NCBI RefSeq assembly: GCF_006351925.1
Contig: NZ_CP040924.1
Coordinates: 1,448,001-1,512,000, forward strand
DNA from: Clostridium thermarum
GTDB lineage: Bacteria; Bacillota; Clostridia; Clostridiales; Clostridiaceae
Reading direction: 5' to 3'
Length of the DNA: 64,000 bases
A program made the translations under genes and the position numbers. The notes under the pieces were generated by a model. It was given only the letters and a program-made list of their open reading frames with translations. It ran no database searches and was not told the origin of the DNA. Below, in pieces: positions 33,323 through 41,366 of this stretch (position 1 is its first letter; each line of letters starts with the position of its first letter).

Positions 33323-34405
33323 GTGAGTTATGTTATACCAATAGGACCTTATCATCCCTCTTTAGAAGAACCCATACATGTAAAACTCTATACCGACGGA
33401 GAGCTGATCTCCAAGGCTGACGTCTTTATAGGCTATAACCACCGGGGCATTGAGAAGCTGGCTACAGAGAGAAACTACATACAGACCATTACCTTGGTGG
33501 AAAAAGTATGCGGAATTTGTTCCAACGCCCATACCCTAACCTACTGCACAACTTTAGAAAGCATGGCCGGTATGGAGGTGCCTAAACGTGGCAGCTATAT
33601 TAGAGTAATAATCAGCGAGCTGGAAAGAATCCACTCCCATCTGCTGTGGGTGGGGCTGGCAGCCCATATTATTGGGTTTGACAGTGTTTTTATGCAGACC
33701 TTCGCCGCCCGTGAGAAGGTAATGGATATGCTGGAAATGCTGACAGGAAACCGTGTAAACTATGCAATGAATATTGTAGGCGGGGCAAGAAGAGACCTGT
33801 CTGATCAGCAGCTTCAGGACCTTTTAAAGCTTTTGAAAGAATTAAAAGACCCGGTTATGAGAATAACTTATATTTTCTTAACAGACAAGACCATTGCCCT
33901 CAGATCCAAGGGAGTAGGAAAGCTGGAGTATGAGGATGCATGGATTTATGGTGCCTGCGGTCCCCATGGAAGGGCTTCCGGCATGGAGATAGATGTGAGA
34001 AAGGATGACCCTTACTGCAGTTACCAGGACTTCGACTTTAAGAAGATAGTAATGAAGGACGGAGATGTATTCGCAAGGGCAGTAGTAAGATTATTGGAAG
34101 TAGAGGAGAGTATGAACATTATAAATCAAGCAGTGAACAATATGCCGGACGGGCCTATAAACCTAGGGTTTAAGCTGCCCAGAATACCGGCAGGAGAATG
34201 TTTCAACAGAATAGAAGCGCCAAGAGGAGAGCTGACTTACTATGTAGTATCCGATGGCGGACAAAATAACTGGAGAGTTAGTATCCACGTACCAACCTTT
34301 AAAAACGCCGCAACAGTTCCCACAATGCTTAAGGGCAATTCTATAGCAGACGCAGGATTAATAGTAGCAAGCATAGATCCCTGCTTTTCATGTTTGGATA
34401 GATAA
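33323..34405 (+). CDS. Membrane-bound [NiFe]-hydrogenase large subunit (MbhL type)
   Basis: This 360-residue protein holds the NiFe centre. The N-terminal Ni motif is CGIC at residues 63-66 (EKVCGICSNAHT) and the C-terminal motif is DPCFSC with Cys354 and Cys357. The protein ends at Arg360, the position where other large subunits are cut, so it has no C-terminal propeptide and needs no HycI/HyaD-type endopeptidase. None is encoded nearby. Size and motifs fit energy-conserving group 4 enzymes rather than uptake hydrogenases. The start is GTG 33323 after AGGAGG. One base separates its stop from hypA. Confidence 0.95.
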   Translation: MSYVIPIGPYHPSLEEPIHVKLYTDGELISKADVFIGYNHRGIEKLATERNYIQTITLVEKVCGICSNAHTLTYCTTLESMAGMEVPKRGSYIRVIISELERIHSHLLWVGLAAHIIGFDSVFMQTFAAREKVMDMLEMLTGNRVNYAMNIVGGARRDLSDQQLQDLLKLLKELKDPVMRITYIFLTDKTIALRSKGVGKLEYEDAWIYGACGPHGRASGMEIDVRKDDPYCSYQDFDFKKIVMKDGDVFARAVVRLLEVEESMNIINQAVNNMPDGPINLGFKLPRIPAGECFNRIEAPRGELTYYVVSDGGQNNWRVSIHVPTFKNAATVPTMLKGNSIADAGLIVASIDPCFSCLDR

Positions 34406-34406
34406 G

Positions 34407-34751
34407 ATGCATGAGCTGCCTGTAACACAAAGTATAATTAGAATTGCCAAAGAAGAAGCGGAAAAACATAAGGTTAACAAGGTATTGGAAATTAGGATAG
34501 CGGTAGGAGAACTAACAGGGCTTATGCCTAACTGTATTCAGCATTATTTTGATATAGCAAGCCGGGGGACAGTGGTAGAAGGGGCTAAGCTCATCATAAA
34601 CAAGGTTCCGGTGGCAGTAAGATGTAACAACTGCAACAGCGAGAGCGAAATAGATAAAAGTAAGGGCTATGGCTGTCCGGTGTGCGGCCACAGCGACATT
34701 AAAATCATAAGAGGAAATGAATTTTTAATTCAGAGCTTGGAGGTAGAATAA
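34407..34751 (+). CDS. hypA: Hydrogenase nickel insertion protein HypA
   Basis: HypA delivers nickel to the large subunit, normally with the GTPase HypB. The 114-residue product starts MHELPVTQS with the Ni-binding His2 and has the structural zinc site Cys73-x2-Cys76 and Cys90-x2-Cys93. ATG 34407 is fixed because the N-terminal Met-His is needed for Ni binding. It sits one base after the large-subunit stop, splitting the structural genes. hypB is not in the window. Confidence 0.96.
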   Translation: MHELPVTQSIIRIAKEEAEKHKVNKVLEIRIAVGELTGLMPNCIQHYFDIASRGTVVEGAKLIINKVPVAVRCNNCNSESEIDKSKGYGCPVCGHSDIKIIRGNEFLIQSLEVE

Positions 34752-34784
34752 ATCCTGAAATGGTGAAGTAAGGGGGAAAAAGTA

Positions 34785-35312
34785 ATGAAAAAATTGATGG
34801 CTGTACTTTCAACCTTTATACTCTGCTTTTTAATGTGGGTCCTGTTTACCGGGGCCTACAGTAATTCGGAAACGTCCCTGCAGGAGTATATAGGTGGTGC
34901 AGTAGTTTCTTTGTTGGTGGCTTATTTTAGCTCAGCCTTTCTAATAAGTGAAAAACCTTTCTGGCTTTTTAATCCTAAGAGATTTGGTGCATTTTTACTA
35001 TTCTGTTTGTTGTATATATGGGAACTGTTAAAGGCAAACTGGGATGTAGCAAAAAGGGCCTTATCACCAAAGCTGAATATCAATCCCGGAATCGTGAAAA
35101 TTGAAACTGAACTGAAATCTGACTATGGCCTTGCGATGCTTGCCAACTGCATAACACTGACGCCGGGCACAATCACCATGGATATCGTAGAGGAGAATGG
35201 AAAGTGTTATATGTATATCCATTGGATAGATGTGGCTACCAGAGATATGAAGGAAGCATCAGACACTATTAAGGGGGTCTTTGAACCTTGGGTTAGGAGG
35301 ATTTTTAAATGA
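34785..35312 (+). CDS. Mrp/Mbh antiporter subunit E-like (MbhA type)
   Basis: This 175-residue membrane protein matches MnhE/MrpE, called MbhA in hydrogenase complexes. It has two or three N-terminal hydrophobic segments (FILCFLMWVLFTGAY; VSLLVAYFSSAFLI; FLLFCLLYIWELLKANWDVAKRAL) and a C-terminal cytoplasmic domain with NCITLTPGTITMDI and YIHWID, the family hallmarks. It opens the antiporter-like module, following hypA by 33 bp, and overlaps the next gene by 4 bp. Confidence 0.9.
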   Translation: MKKLMAVLSTFILCFLMWVLFTGAYSNSETSLQEYIGGAVVSLLVAYFSSAFLISEKPFWLFNPKRFGAFLLFCLLYIWELLKANWDVAKRALSPKLNINPGIVKIETELKSDYGLAMLANCITLTPGTITMDIVEENGKCYMYIHWIDVATRDMKEASDTIKGVFEPWVRRIFK

Positions 35313-35590
35313 GTGAAATGATTCATAATCTTATGCGTAGCGACCTTGCTGTGGTTGGTATAGTTTTAACTATAATGGCAATCTGCCTGATTTACAGAAT
35401 TATAAGAGGGCCTCATGCGGTGGACAGATTAGCTGCAGCAGATAGCATTGATGTTATAATCGGAGTAGTTATGGTTATCTTTGGATGTTATGAGGATAGG
35501 TCCCTCTATGTGGATTTGGGACTAATTACAGCCCTGCTAGGGTTTATAGAGACTATTCTTATTTCCAAGTATTTGGAGGGAAAGCTATGA
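35309..35590 (+). CDS. Mrp/Mbh antiporter subunit F-like (MbhB type)
   Basis: This 93-residue protein with three membrane segments corresponds to MnhF/MrpF (MbhB). The RIIRGPHAVDRLAAADSIDVIIGVVMV stretch is the family signature. ATG overlaps the stop of the E-like gene (ATGA) and its own stop overlaps the G-like start, so the three are translationally coupled. It is a small structural subunit of the ion-translocating arm. Confidence 0.9.
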   Translation: MSEMIHNLMRSDLAVVGIVLTIMAICLIYRIIRGPHAVDRLAAADSIDVIIGVVMVIFGCYEDRSLYVDLGLITALLGFIETILISKYLEGKL

Positions 35591-35931
35591 TATATAGAAT
35601 AATTATGGATATATTTTTCGCCATAGGTATTTTTTTTATGCTTGCGGGTGTAGTGGGAATGCTCCGTATGCCGGATACCTTCTGCAGGCTGCAGTCTTCC
35701 ACCAATATTGTGACCCTCGGTGCCCTGCCCATACTGATAGGAGCTGCTATTTACGGTTTCTCTACGGGAAATGTAGGTATTGGAGTTAAATCTTTAATAA
35801 TCGGAATATTCATAATAGTCACAAATCCCGCGGCCTCACATGCGATGACAAGAGCTGCTTATAAAAGCAGTGCAAAGATGGATCCCAGAACAAAATGTGA
35901 TGATTATGGGAGGGATAGAGTAAATGAGTAG
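35587..35931 (+). CDS. Mrp/Mbh antiporter subunit G-like (MbhC type)
   Basis: This 114-residue protein with three membrane segments corresponds to MnhG/MrpG (MbhC). GVVGMLRMPDTFCRLQSSTNIVTLGALPILIG is the conserved core. The C-terminal tail is polar (AYKSSAKMDPRTKCDDYGRD). It overlaps the preceding gene by 4 bp and the following one by 8 bp. Confidence 0.9.
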   Translation: MIYRIIMDIFFAIGIFFMLAGVVGMLRMPDTFCRLQSSTNIVTLGALPILIGAAIYGFSTGNVGIGVKSLIIGIFIIVTNPAASHAMTRAAYKSSAKMDPRTKCDDYGRDRVNE

Positions 35932-36202
35932 CATGGCTATATTAAATACCCTTATTATGATTGGCATAATAGTAGCAGGCTTGATAACGGTTATAGTGGA
36001 TGACCTCCTGCCCTGCATCATAGCATCCTCTGTTTTAGGAACCTTTATTGCTATAGAATTTCTATTGTTACGGGCACCGGACGTGGCTATAGCAGAAGGA
36101 GCCGTTGGGGCAGTCTTATCACCCATAATCTTTATAATCACCTTAAAGAAGGTGCAAGGCAAAGCAAAGTCCTTGCCTGAAAAGCAGAAGGGGGAGAAGT
36201 AA
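35924..36202 (+). CDS. MrpA C-terminal-like subunit, DUF4040 (MbhD type)
   Basis: This 92-residue, three-helix membrane protein corresponds to the DUF4040 part of MrpA, which is a separate subunit (MbhD) in Mbh hydrogenases. The segment LLRAPDVAIAEGAVGAVLSPIIFI, with the conserved acidic residue in APDVAxxE, is typical and is thought to be part of the ion path. That this MrpA piece stands alone, without the large N-terminal antiporter domain, is one of the features separating Mbh from a true Mrp antiporter. Confidence 0.88.
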   Translation: MSSMAILNTLIMIGIIVAGLITVIVDDLLPCIIASSVLGTFIAIEFLLLRAPDVAIAEGAVGAVLSPIIFIITLKKVQGKAKSLPEKQKGEK

Positions 36203-36490
36203 ATGAAGAAAGCAATGCTGTGGTTTTCCCTTACAGTTATATTGATATTTTCTGTTTATGTATCCTATAAGATGACGGTCAGTCTTGAGCAACATCCTAC
36301 CTATGAGGGCATTGCCCAAGAGATAGTGGATAGGACCATAGACAAAACCGGTGCTGTGAATTCCGTAACTGCCATAGTTTTCGACTTCAGAGGCTATGAT
36401 ACCCTTGGCGAATCCTTTGTGCTTTTTACAGCCGTTACCGGGACAGCAGTTATTTTAAGAAAACAAATAAAGGCAAAGGAGGACCATTGA
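36203..36490 (+). CDS. MrpA/MrpB-like small subunit (MbhE type)
   Basis: This 95-residue protein with two membrane segments corresponds to MbhE, the other detached piece of MrpA. The central part IVDRTIDKTGAVNSVTAIVFDFRGYDTLGESFVLFTAVTG is the family hallmark. Its ATG follows the previous stop codon without a gap, behind a GGGGGAG site. It is a structural subunit of the ion-translocating module. Confidence 0.87.
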   Translation: MKKAMLWFSLTVILIFSVYVSYKMTVSLEQHPTYEGIAQEIVDRTIDKTGAVNSVTAIVFDFRGYDTLGESFVLFTAVTGTAVILRKQIKAKEDH

Positions 36491-36491
36491 T

Positions 36492-36944
36492 ATGAAAAAG
36501 GGTGTTAAGAGACGGGACTCCATTATTACCTCCTGTGCAAATATGGTGTTACCCATAGCCTTGGTATTGGGCTTTTGTGTAATTTTGCATGGACATTTAA
36601 GTCCGGGAGGAGGCTTCCAGGGTGGCGTGCTCATTGCCGGTGCCATTGCAATACTGTATTTGGCCTATGGAGGAGATATGGTCAATAAGCTCTTCAAGGC
36701 TGATAGTTTAAAGCTATCTGAAAATATTGGTGCCTTAGGCTTTGTGCTGGTGGCAACTTTGGGTTTGATATATGGGGGTACCTTTTTCAACAATTTCATT
36801 GCCCAAAGCGGTGACCCGGGTCAGCTATACAGCTCAGGTACAATATTTTGGATGAACTTTGCCGTTGGCTTTAAGGTATTAGCCGGTGTTGGATTATTGA
36901 TTCTTGTAATGATTAGCGTCCTTAATTCAGAGGAAGAGGAATAG
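36492..36944 (+). CDS. Mrp/Mbh antiporter subunit B-like (MbhF type)
   Basis: This 150-residue membrane protein corresponds to MnhB/MrpB (MbhF). It has four hydrophobic segments and the signature LHGHLSPGGGFQGGVLIAGAIAILYLAYG. Its ATG lies one base after the stop of the preceding gene. It sits between the MbhE-like and C-like subunits, the standard Mbh order. Confidence 0.92.
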   Translation: MKKGVKRRDSIITSCANMVLPIALVLGFCVILHGHLSPGGGFQGGVLIAGAIAILYLAYGGDMVNKLFKADSLKLSENIGALGFVLVATLGLIYGGTFFNNFIAQSGDPGQLYSSGTIFWMNFAVGFKVLAGVGLLILVMISVLNSEEEE

Positions 36945-36954
36945 AGGTGGAAGA

Positions 36955-37299
36955 ATGTTACTGAATTATTTAGGATCCTTTTTATTGATCATATTCGGTC
37001 TATATATAATCCTTGTTAAGAAAAATTTGATTAAGATAGTCATAGGCATGGGATTGTTAGACAGTGGTATAAATCTGTTGCTGATTTCCATAGGCTTTAG
37101 AATAGACGGTACTGCTCCCATATTTCTGTCAGAATATAAGGAAGGGACACCCTTTGTAGACCCTGTACCTCAAGCTCTGACACTGACTTCCATAGTAATC
37201 GGTGCCTGCGTAACCGCCTTGGCCCTGGCTCTGGTTATAAAGGTTAAGGAGCATTATGGTACCATAGATGCCGAAAAGGTAAGGAGGTTGAAGGGATGA
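36955..37299 (+). CDS. Mrp/Mbh antiporter subunit C-like (MbhG type), NuoK-like
   Basis: This 114-residue, three-helix protein corresponds to MnhC/MrpC (MbhG), a homologue of NuoK of complex I. It shows GLYIILVKKNLIKIVIGMGLLDSGINLLLISIG and DPVPQALTLTSIVIGACVTALALAL, both typical. AGAGGTGGA precedes ATG 36955. The stop overlaps the start of the large antiporter subunit (ATGA). Confidence 0.92.
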   Translation: MLLNYLGSFLLIIFGLYIILVKKNLIKIVIGMGLLDSGINLLLISIGFRIDGTAPIFLSEYKEGTPFVDPVPQALTLTSIVIGACVTALALALVIKVKEHYGTIDAEKVRRLKG

Positions 37300-39233
37300 G
37301 TTTTGAATCTAACTTACCCATACTTGCAATCGTATTTCCTTTTGCATCAGCTTTTATAATCGGACTCTTGGGCAAAAGGCTGTTGAATTTAAAAAGAGCC
37401 GTAGCAGTGCTGGCTACTCTGGTTTCACTGCTCTGTATAATATTCCTGTATGAGCCCATAGTGGGAAGGGGAGAAATAGCTACATACTGGATGGGTAATT
37501 GGGCAGCTAAAGATGTTAAAGACTTTTGGGCCATAGGTATCGGTCTTGAAGTGGATGGACTTGGATGGTTTGTAGGGTTGATAATTGGAGTTACAGTATT
37601 TTTATCCTCCATATATTCTATCAGATATATGGAAAAGGACAATGGCTTAGACAAGTACTACACCTTATTTTTACTGCTGGCTGGCAGTATGATGGGCTTT
37701 GTTTTAACCGGAGACCTCTTTAATATGTATGTAATGATAGAGATCATGACCTTTGCAGCAGTAGCATTGACCTCCTTTAGAAATGGCCTCTATAAGTCTA
37801 TCGAAGCAGGTTTTAAGTATATAGTAATCGGTTCTGTAGGATCTTCATTTATACTCTTGGGTACGGTACTCTTATATGCTGAAACCCACACCTTAAACTT
37901 GGCTCAGATAGCAGCGGTATTACAGGGGAAACCATATTCAGCGGTGACAATTCTTGCCCTAGCACTGATGCTGACAGGCTATGCGGTTAAGGCCTTCTTG
38001 GTACCCTGCCACACATGGCCGCCGGATGCCCATATGGCAGCACCGTCCTCTATATCCATGCTGTTGTCCGGAGTTATGAGCAAAACCGGTGTTTATGCCT
38101 TGATCAGAATCCTGTATATCATTTTTGAAAGCACCGGCAGGACAGAAATGCAGCTTTTGATAATTTTCTGGGGTACAATCACCATGGTGTTAGGGGTAAC
38201 CATGGCCATGATACAGACAGATTTCAAGAGGCTTTTGGCCTTCAGTTCCGTATCTCAGATAGGCTACATAGTTGTGGCCTTGGGAGTAGGACTCTCTGAC
38301 CGCAGTAACGTGGCAGTGCTGGGGACTATGGGAGGCCTGTACCATATGTTAAACCATGCTATGTTTAAGTGCCTCTTGTTTCTTTGTGCAGGAGCAGTAT
38401 TATATAGAGCAGGAACTACAGACTTGACCAAGCTGGGGGGGCTTTCAAAGAAGATGCCCGTTACTACGGCCTTATTCTTAATAGGTACTGCGGCTATCAG
38501 TGGTATACCGCCCTTTAACGGCTTCGTGTCTAAGTGGTTAATATATCAATCAACCTATGAGGCGGGATTTGCACCTATAACTGTACTTGCCCTCCTCTGT
38601 TCCGTAATGACCTTTGCTTCTTTGGTTAAAGTTGGGCAGTCAGTGTTCTTTGGAGAAGCTACAGTGGAGTGTGACAAGGTAAAGGAAGTTCCTTGGGCAA
38701 TGAGAATTCCTATGATTATCCTGGCACTGGTTTGTATCATAGGGGGTATTGCCTATAATGCTGTTTCAAAATACCTGATACAGCCGGCTGCCAATGCAAT
38801 TTACAATATAGGAAATTATATCGACGTGATGTTCAAAGAGGGCTATGCAGAAGAGATGATCAAGGAAAAAATAATTATACCGGATATGACTGCAGAATAC
38901 GCAGGCTATTGGAAGCCGGAAGCCTGGCTGGCACTTTTCTTTGTATTATTGATTGGAGCTATAGTTGTACTTTCAATAAATATAAGATCTGCTAAGAAAA
39001 AGACAATAAATGTAGTAGACGGTTTGGATATGAAATTTGACAGCTTTACCGGCGGAGAAGTGGATGAACATGCACCAATCGGAGGACAAGATTTATTCTG
39101 GGGCATAAGGCATCAATTAAAGCTGTATTTTGATGGCATCTATAAAGCCCACAGTGGACTTGTCAACGATTATGTCTTGTGGGTGGTAACTTGTCTGGCG
39201 GTTGTTACTATATATCTGTTCGCAGTAATATAG
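37296..39233 (+). CDS. Mbh ion-translocating antiporter subunit, MbhH-MbhI-like fusion
   Basis: The first roughly 500 residues of this 645-residue protein are a MrpD/NuoN-like antiporter subunit (MbhH) with about 14 membrane segments. They include the conserved NMYVMIEIMTFAAVAL glutamate and lysine-bearing AVKAFLVPCHTWPPDAHMAAPSSISMLLSG. The C-terminal 140 residues are extra: a membrane helix (about 544-563), a polar linker, an amphipathic stretch (about 599-625, DLFWGIRHQLKLYFDGIYKAH) and a final membrane helix (about 626-645). This helix-lateral helix-helix layout is that of MbhI, the subunit clamping the two modules, and no separate MbhI gene is present. A fusion is therefore inferred. Confidence 0.88.
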   Translation: MSFESNLPILAIVFPFASAFIIGLLGKRLLNLKRAVAVLATLVSLLCIIFLYEPIVGRGEIATYWMGNWAAKDVKDFWAIGIGLEVDGLGWFVGLIIGVTVFLSSIYSIRYMEKDNGLDKYYTLFLLLAGSMMGFVLTGDLFNMYVMIEIMTFAAVALTSFRNGLYKSIEAGFKYIVIGSVGSSFILLGTVLLYAETHTLNLAQIAAVLQGKPYSAVTILALALMLTGYAVKAFLVPCHTWPPDAHMAAPSSISMLLSGVMSKTGVYALIRILYIIFESTGRTEMQLLIIFWGTITMVLGVTMAMIQTDFKRLLAFSSVSQIGYIVVALGVGLSDRSNVAVLGTMGGLYHMLNHAMFKCLLFLCAGAVLYRAGTTDLTKLGGLSKKMPVTTALFLIGTAAISGIPPFNGFVSKWLIYQSTYEAGFAPITVLALLCSVMTFASLVKVGQSVFFGEATVECDKVKEVPWAMRIPMIILALVCIIGGIAYNAVSKYLIQPAANAIYNIGNYIDVMFKEGYAEEMIKEKIIIPDMTAEYAGYWKPEAWLALFFVLLIGAIVVLSINIRSAKKKTINVVDGLDMKFDSFTGGEVDEHAPIGGQDLFWGIRHQLKLYFDGIYKAHSGLVNDYVLWVVTCLAVVTIYLFAVI

Positions 39234-39248
39234 GGAGGGGGGGTTAAA

Positions 39249-40244
39249 ATGGATTGGATAAATAGTGTAATAATGCCTATATTTTACGTGCTTGTTTTTC
39301 CCGGTTTCCTTTTCTGCTTTATTGTAGGATTATTGCTGGCAGGTATAGATAGAAAAGTGGTGGCTAGGTTTCAACGAAGAGTGGGACCGCCTCTCCTTCA
39401 ACCCTTTTATGACTTTTTTAAGCTTGTGGGTAAGCTTCATATTATTCCCGGCAGGGCGTCGGAAAAAGTATTTTTATTAGCGCCTATACTAGGATTTTTG
39501 AGTATAGTGACAATACCGCTGTTTATACCTATATTTGGTGAGGTGTGGATTCCCGGCACTGCTGATATCATAGTATTGATCTACTTATTGACAGTACCAG
39601 CCATAGCCTTGATATTGGGAGGGTCTGCTTCCGGCTCCCCCTATGCAGGAGTGGGAATTTCAAGAGAAGTAGTAACTATGCTGTCCTATGAGCTGCCCCT
39701 AGTAATTGTACTTTTAGCAGTTGGGGCAAAGGCAGGTTTTTCTATAGATGGAAAGGTTACTTTTTCACTTTCAAAAATACATGAATTTCAAGTGCTTAAT
39801 GGTGTTTCAATCTCACATTGGACTTTGATACCGGCAGCTATAGCCTTTCTGCTAATAATCCCGGCAGAGGTGGGCAGCGTGCCCTTTGATGTGGCCGAAG
39901 CTGAAACAGAGATTTGTGAAGGCCCCCTGGTAGAATACAGCGGATTTTATCTTGGTATCTATAAGTTGACCCAGGCTATCAAGATATTGGTCATGGGTTC
40001 CTTATTTGCTGCTCTGTTCCTAGGTGGAGAGGGCTTTGTGGGAGTAACGGGAAATGATACTATAGATCTAATACTCAATATCGTATTGCTTATTATCATA
40101 ATGATAGTAGTGACGGTAGTTTGTATTTCCTTTGTAAAGGCTGTAGTGGCCAGGGTAAAGGTTGAACAGCTGCTGAAGTTCTTTTGGACAATACCAACGG
40201 CTTTGGCTTTGCTAAGTTTAATCTTAGTTTATTTAAAGCTCTAG
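39249..40244 (+). CDS. Membrane-bound hydrogenase NuoH-like subunit (MbhM type)
   Basis: This 331-residue protein with about eight membrane segments corresponds to NuoH/EchB/MbhM, the subunit linking the peripheral hydrogenase arm to the membrane. The loop RRVGPPLLQPFYDFFKLVGK and the acidic PAEVGSVPFDVAEAETEICEGPLVEYSG region are conserved family features; the latter lies where quinone would bind in complex I. Mbh enzymes do not use quinone. The ribosome binding site is a G-run (GGGAGGGGGGG) before ATG 39249. Confidence 0.94.
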   Translation: MDWINSVIMPIFYVLVFPGFLFCFIVGLLLAGIDRKVVARFQRRVGPPLLQPFYDFFKLVGKLHIIPGRASEKVFLLAPILGFLSIVTIPLFIPIFGEVWIPGTADIIVLIYLLTVPAIALILGGSASGSPYAGVGISREVVTMLSYELPLVIVLLAVGAKAGFSIDGKVTFSLSKIHEFQVLNGVSISHWTLIPAAIAFLLIIPAEVGSVPFDVAEAETEICEGPLVEYSGFYLGIYKLTQAIKILVMGSLFAALFLGGEGFVGVTGNDTIDLILNIVLLIIIMIVVTVVCISFVKAVVARVKVEQLLKFFWTIPTALALLSLILVYLKL

Positions 40245-40269
40245 CTGTGTTAAAGAGGAGGAAAGTATC

Positions 40270-40710
40270 TTGTTTGATAAATTAATTGATCAAAGTAGGG
40301 CTAAATCACCATGGATTTTTCACCTAAATGCTGGATCCTGTAATGGCTGTGATATAGAACTCATTGCTCTTTTAGGACCAAACTTTGACGCAGAAAGATT
40401 TGGTGTAAAGCTTACAGGAACTCCTAGACATGCAGACATAATTTTTGTTACTGGTCCCATAACCTCGCAGTCAAGAGAACGAATGCAAAGAGTACTTGCC
40501 CAGGTACCGGATCCAAAAGTTATTGTTTCCCTTGGATCCTGCCCAATTTCAGGCAACGTCTTTAGGGGAAGCTACTCCATAGAAGGGCCCCTAGACAAGT
40601 GGGTTCATGTAGATGTATCCGTAGGAGGATGTCCGCCAAAACCTGAAGCCATGATGGACGGCTTGCTGAAAGCCATAGAAATATTAAAGAAAAAAAGGAG
40701 GGCGGAGTAA
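40270..40710 (+). CDS. Membrane-bound hydrogenase small subunit (MbhJ type)
   Basis: This 146-residue subunit corresponds to NuoB/EchC/MbhJ and holds the proximal [4Fe-4S] cluster next to the NiFe site. Cys24 and Cys27 (GSCNGCDIE), Cys91 (GSCPISGN) and Cys121 (GGCPPKPE) are all in place. It has no Tat signal, as expected for a cytoplasm-facing group 4 enzyme. The start is TTG 40270 with AGAGGAGG upstream. The ferredoxin-like gene follows with no gap. Confidence 0.95.
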   Translation: MFDKLIDQSRAKSPWIFHLNAGSCNGCDIELIALLGPNFDAERFGVKLTGTPRHADIIFVTGPITSQSRERMQRVLAQVPDPKVIVSLGSCPISGNVFRGSYSIEGPLDKWVHVDVSVGGCPPKPEAMMDGLLKAIEILKKKRRAE

Positions 40711-41145
40711 TTGGCAGGTATACCCTTTATAAAAGACGCTCTGGTAAATATTTTTAAGGCACCGGTTACTAAGAAATACCCCTATGAAAAACCCCATGTG
40801 CCGGAAGGCTACAGGGGAAAGATTAAGTTTCATCCGGAACTTTGCGTAGCCTGCGGTATGTGCATCCGGGTCTGTGCCCCTCAATGCATAACTAAGACAA
40901 CAAAAAATATAGAGGGCGGGCAGGAAATAACCTTGACTTTTGATATGGGGGCCTGCACCTACTGCGGTATGTGTGCTGATTTCTGCGTGAAGAAGGCCAT
41001 TGAGCTAACTAAGGAGTACTCTATAATAGCCACAGCTGATGATAAGTCTCAACTGATAGTTGAAGGAACTTTTATAAAAAAGCTTCCGCCTAAACCACCG
41101 GTAAAGCCAAGTGCACCACAGCCTCCAAAGGCGGATAAAGCTTAG
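40711..41145 (+). CDS. Membrane-bound hydrogenase 2x[4Fe-4S] ferredoxin-like subunit (MbhN type)
   Basis: This 144-residue subunit corresponds to NuoI/EchF/MbhN and passes electrons from reduced ferredoxin to the small subunit. It has two CxxCxxCxxxC clusters: Cys45-48-51-55 and Cys82-85-88-92. The C-terminal tail is Pro/Lys-rich (LPPKPPVKPSAPQPPKADKA) and likely disordered, which is unusual and may be a docking or spacer segment. The start is TTG 40711, immediately after the previous stop, with AAGGAGGG upstream. It is the last gene of the operon. Confidence 0.94.
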   Translation: MAGIPFIKDALVNIFKAPVTKKYPYEKPHVPEGYRGKIKFHPELCVACGMCIRVCAPQCITKTTKNIEGGQEITLTFDMGACTYCGMCADFCVKKAIELTKEYSIIATADDKSQLIVEGTFIKKLPPKPPVKPSAPQPPKADKA

Positions 41146-41179
41146 AAGAAAATATGAAATATTGTTGCTGCATTAAATA

Positions 41180-41211
41180 AAGGGGACCTTTTTATGGGTT
41201 CCTTTTTTTTT
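41180..41211 (+). terminator. Terminator of the hyp-mbh operon
   Basis: Arms AAGGGGACC (41180-41188) and GGTTCCTTT (41197-41205) pair over 9 bp with two G-T wobbles and run into a T9 tract ending at 41211. It lies 34 bases after the last hydrogenase gene. Confidence 0.88.
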
Positions 41212-41341
41212 GGTAAAATTTCTTTGTTTTAAGGGAAATCTTACAAACTATCAAAAATATGAATTCATTTTTAAATAAAAGAAATTAGTTACTAAATGAG
41301 TAGAAGCCGAATATTAATATAATATGGCATTCTATAGCAAA

Positions 41342-41366
41342 GGGGGGAGGCTCCAAGCCTAAAGTG
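41342..41366 (+). promoter_or_regulatory. Ribosome binding site separated from GTG by a small hairpin
   Basis: A G6 run (41342-41347) is followed by a perfect small hairpin, AGGCT-CCA-AGCCT (41348-41360), then AAA and the GTG at 41364. The linear spacing from the G-run to the start codon is 16 bases, too long for normal initiation, but folding the hairpin would bring it near. The next in-frame starts (TTG 41373, GTG 41385) have no better site. TATAAT at 41318-41323 is a possible -10 box without a clear -35. Confidence 0.4.
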
